A stretch of DNA of 64,000 bases from Pseudomonas sp. MPC6 (GTDB taxonomy: Bacteria; Pseudomonadota; Gammaproteobacteria; Pseudomonadales; Pseudomonadaceae), in assembly GCF_006094435.1 (NCBI RefSeq), contig NZ_CP034782.1, positions 186,001 to 250,000 of the forward strand, in the 5' to 3' direction. The notes beneath the pieces were generated by a model that saw nothing but the letters and a program-made list of their open reading frames with translations, ran no database searches and was not told where the DNA came from. Positions 61,584-64,000 of the stretch are shown in pieces; position 1 is the first letter of the stretch, and the number at the start of each line of letters is the position of its first letter. The position numbers and the translations under genes are program-made.

Positions 61584-64000
61584 TTAGGATTTAATCCGAG
61601 TGTTTTCAGGGTCAAATATTGAACCTTGCACCACCTGTGCTTTATGCGGTTCGCCAATAATTTCCACCTCGAACTCAGCGCCTTCAAACGCATAAGCGGG
61701 ATCAATAAAGCCCATTGCAATGTTCTTTTTAACCCGATGACCATATCCCGCCGAAGTGACTGTGCCAATCACAGAACCTGATGCACATATTGAGTCACCG
61801 GGGTGGGCGGCGGCATGTTCGCAATCGATAACCATTGTTACAAACTTTCTTCTTGCCGGCTGACCCGCCTTGGCCAGTAGCGCTTCTTTTCCTGGGAAGA
61901 TTGCCTTATCCAGTTTCACGAAGCGATCCAGGTCACTCTCGAACGGATCAAATTCGGTAATCAGGTCGGCTTTCCAATGGCGGTAGCTTTTCTCGAGACG
62001 CATCGACTCTGTTGCCAGCGCACCAAATGGCTTGAGATCGAACTCGACGCCTGCGTCTTTAATAAGCGAGTGTGCAAGGTAGAGCTGTTCATTGGGCACA
62101 TGAAGCTCCCAGCCCAACTCACCGTTGAAGCTAACACGCATGGCAAGTGCTTCAGCATGTCCAATGTATACAGACTTGGCGGTGAGCCAGGGGAAGTTCT
62201 GGTTCGACCAATCAGTTCGGGGGGACAGTTTTGCCAGCAGCTCTCTGGACTTGGGTCCCGAAACAACCAAAATCGTATGTGAGTTGGTCATCGGAATGAT
62301 CTCAACTCCCTCACTCGGAAGACGAGTTCGCAGCCAGTCCAAATCATGAACCTCAGAGGCTGCCGCTGATCCATACCAGAAACGCTCTTCTGATAATTTC
62401 GCCAGAGTGGCTTCACCCGCAACATTACCTTTATCGGTAAGGAAGTAGCACAGACCAATACGACCCACTTTTTTGGGTACATTCCCGCACATCAGGCTAT
62501 CCAGCCACTCCGCCGCGCGAGGACCTTTTATTTCATATCTGTTGAAGCCACTTACTTCCATAAGCCCGACGTGTTCATGTACTGCCTTGATTTCGTCGGC
62601 GACAACCTGTTCTACATCAGTGAAACGAAAACTGTGCTTGAACTTGAAGTCCGCAGTTGGCTTATAAAACAGTGCCCGCTCCCAACCACTTACCACGCCG
62701 AACTCTGCCCCCATCGCTTTTAGCACTGGATACAGTGGGGTTGTTTTCGCCAGCCTACCCGCAGGGCGATGCTCGTGAGGCATGTGAAAACGGAACTCGT
62801 TTTGATAATCCTCTACGGCCTTACGGGCCGTAAACTCTGTGTTGGCATGACGGCTGAACCGGGCCGGATCAAGGCACCAGGTATCCCACTCAGACTCACC
62901 GTGAACGATAAGTTCCGCCAGGATTTTACCGTGACCTCCGCCTTCGCCCAATCCGGCTCGCAGACCAATAATTGAATAAGCATTTTTCAGACCCGGGGTC
63001 TTGCCCACGAGCGGGTTGCCATCTGCGGAATAGGTGATAGGGCCATTGATAATGCTGTGAATGCCAGTGCGCTCAAGGCAAGGCATGCGCTTGAAGACCC
63101 GCTCCATGTTGTCCAAGCAGCGATCCAAATCATCTGGGCAAAGTGCGTTAACAAAGTTAGGGTCGATTCCATCCATACCCCAGGTTTTACAACGCTGCTC
63201 GTAGATCCCTACCAATAGGCCCTTCTTCTCCTGACGGCTATAAAAATCATCTCTTGGATCTCTCAGCAGAGGGACACGCCAGTCAATAGCTTCCAGCTCA
63301 GGCAATGGCTCCGTCAGGAAATACATATGCTCCATGGATATAACCGGATACTGGACACCCAACATGGCACCGAGTTCGTTGACTCGATAGCCACAAGCAT
63401 TCACGATAATTTCACATGTGATATCGCCATTTTGAGTTTGTACTACCCACTCACTATTGGCTTTTTGGTATACCGCTTCAACCGGATTATGGCGGTATAT
63501 TTCCGCGCCAGCTTTACGCGCTGCACGCGCCAAAGCTTGAGTGAGTTGAGCAGGGTCAATATCACCGTCTAGAGGGTCCCAGAGTCCGCCAAGCAAATCA
63601 TGAGTCTCAATCAACGGATGCCGCCTCGCGCACTCCGCAGCATCTATCAACTCAAAGTCGACTCCCATTCCCTTGGCCAAAGAAATGAAATGCTTATAAC
63701 CATCAATATGATCTTGAGTAGAGGCGAGACGAATACCACCTGTAGCATGGTGATAATTGATTGGGTGCTCAGGGTCCTCCGCCAATTCTTTGTACAGTTT
63801 AATGCTATGGCTTTTCAAGCCAACCATCGTCTGCACTGCACCAAAATTAGTGACCTGGGCGGCAGAGTGCCAAGTCGTGCCTGATGTTAGTTCGTTTCGC
63901 TCGACCAACACTACATCTGTCCAGCCCTCACGAGTTAGGTGATAGAGGGTGCTGCAACCAGCAATTCCACCACCAATAATCACTACCTTACAATGCTTCT
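61584..64000 (-). CDS. Dimethylglycine/sarcosine-dehydrogenase-like flavoenzyme (5' end outside window)
   Basis: Over 800 codons are visible; the frame is open through base 64000. The order is an FAD-dependent DAO domain (VVIIGGGIAGCSTLYHL), a His in TTWHSAAQVTNFG at the position where FAD is covalently attached in dimethylglycine dehydrogenases, an FAO-M-like middle and a GcvT-type folate domain (GRIGLCYFLTDKGNVAGEAT; ESMRLEKSYRHWKADLITEF). It would oxidise an N-methyl group, pass the carbon to THF and send electrons to ETF. Dimethylglycine, sarcosine and N-methylproline are all possible substrates. Confidence 0.93.
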   Translation of the reverse strand, partial: KHCKVVIIGGGIAGCSTLYHLTREGWTDVVLVERNELTSGTTWHSAAQVTNFGAVQTMVGLKSHSIKLYKELAEDPEHPINYHHATGGIRLASTQDHIDGYKHFISLAKGMGVDFELIDAAECARRHPLIETHDLLGGLWDPLDGDIDPAQLTQALARAARKAGAEIYRHNPVEAVYQKANSEWVVQTQNGDITCEIIVNACGYRVNELGAMLGVQYPVISMEHMYFLTEPLPELEAIDWRVPLLRDPRDDFYSRQEKKGLLVGIYEQRCKTWGMDGIDPNFVNALCPDDLDRCLDNMERVFKRMPCLERTGIHSIINGPITYSADGNPLVGKTPGLKNAYSIIGLRAGLGEGGGHGKILAELIVHGESEWDTWCLDPARFSRHANTEFTARKAVEDYQNEFRFHMPHEHRPAGRLAKTTPLYPVLKAMGAEFGVVSGWERALFYKPTADFKFKHSFRFTDVEQVVADEIKAVHEHVGLMEVSGFNRYEIKGPRAAEWLDSLMCGNVPKKVGRIGLCYFLTDKGNVAGEATLAKLSEERFWYGSAAASEVHDLDWLRTRLPSEGVEIIPMTNSHTILVVSGPKSRELLAKLSPRTDWSNQNFPWLTAKSVYIGHAEALAMRVSFNGELGWELHVPNEQLYLAHSLIKDAGVEFDLKPFGALATESMRLEKSYRHWKADLITEFDPFESDLDRFVKLDKAIFPGKEALLAKAGQPARRKFVTMVIDCEHAAAHPGDSICASGSVIGTVTSAGYGHRVKKNIAMGFIDPAYAFEGAEFEVEIIGEPHKAQVVQGSIFDPENTRIKS

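Noticed and set aside
1..64000. CRISPR arrays, tRNA or rRNA genes, prophage genes
   Set aside because: No regularly spaced repeats, no cloverleaf-like conserved tRNA arms and no phage structural genes were seen on reading through.

Overview
The window looks like a Pseudomonas chromosome segment. Most genes have G/C-rich third codon positions, GbdR-type and GcvA-type regulators are present, and choline/betaine-type Rieske, BCCT, ProU-like ABC, ETF and PurU/FolD genes are concentrated together. Almost everything recognisable imports, racemises, oxidises or demethylates quaternary ammonium or other N-substituted amino compounds, or disposes of the products. No rRNA, tRNA or CRISPR array was found.

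Layout. (1) 1-8.35 kb, minus strand: an operon-like run of semialdehyde dehydrogenase, M19 dipeptidase-like protein, BCCT transporter, RidA, LysR, Rieske oxygenase and a second aldehyde dehydrogenase (cut by the window edge). A divergent LysR gene follows at 8.44 kb. (2) 9.5-12.8 kb: two overlapping uncharacterised genes, a 266-bp MITE-like element with perfect 29-bp inverted ends, and a small conserved-looking gene. (3) 12.9-13.7 kb: IS6-family element, copy A. (4) 13.9-18.8 kb: LysR, BCCT transporter and two enolase-superfamily enzymes. (5) 19-24.1 kb: LysR, an opine-oxidase/HcnABC-like three-subunit flavoenzyme, RidA and an OccT/ArgT-like binding protein. (6) 24.1-26.1 kb: a graveyard holding an IS66 fragment, a broken brnTA toxin-antitoxin module and an IS21 istA fragment. 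(7) 26.1-32.5 kb: GntR regulator, a frameshifted and an intact Fe(II)/2-oxoglutarate dioxygenase, LysR, a DddP-like M24 enzyme and an FrhB-like iron-sulfur protein. (8) 32.5-47.7 kb: SDRs, tautomerase, 2-hydroxyacid dehydrogenase, enolase-superfamily enzyme and relic, a complete ProU-like ABC importer, MFS and DMT transporters, two-subunit aconitase X, and a class II aldolase. (9) 48.4 kb: GbdR-like regulator. (10) 49.5-50.4 kb: an ABC binding-protein relic cut by IS6 copy B, which is inverted relative to copy A. (11) 50.5-64 kb: LacI regulator, IS630 relic, then one long minus-strand operon of dimethylglycine/sarcosine dehydrogenase-like enzyme, binding protein, ETF-beta, ETF-alpha, PurU, FolD, ETF-QO, ProV and a ProW with an extra N-terminal domain.

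How the genes may work together (inference). ABC and BCCT importers bring in betaine-like compounds. The Rieske and 2OG oxygenases, enolase-superfamily racemases or dehydratases and aconitase X remove methyls or rearrange the carbon skeleton. The dehydrogenase at the right edge passes methyl carbon to tetrahydrofolate and electrons to ETF and ETF-QO. FolD and PurU then release the carbon as formate. RidA proteins would remove reactive imines.

The 26-48 kb part shares a near-identical operator-like palindrome (core GTTGACAATCAT) at three promoters, with a diverged version before the GntR gene. This suggests one local regulon. The actual substrate cannot be read from the sequence. The DddP-like enzyme beside the 2OG oxygenase is the best lead to an undescribed pathway.
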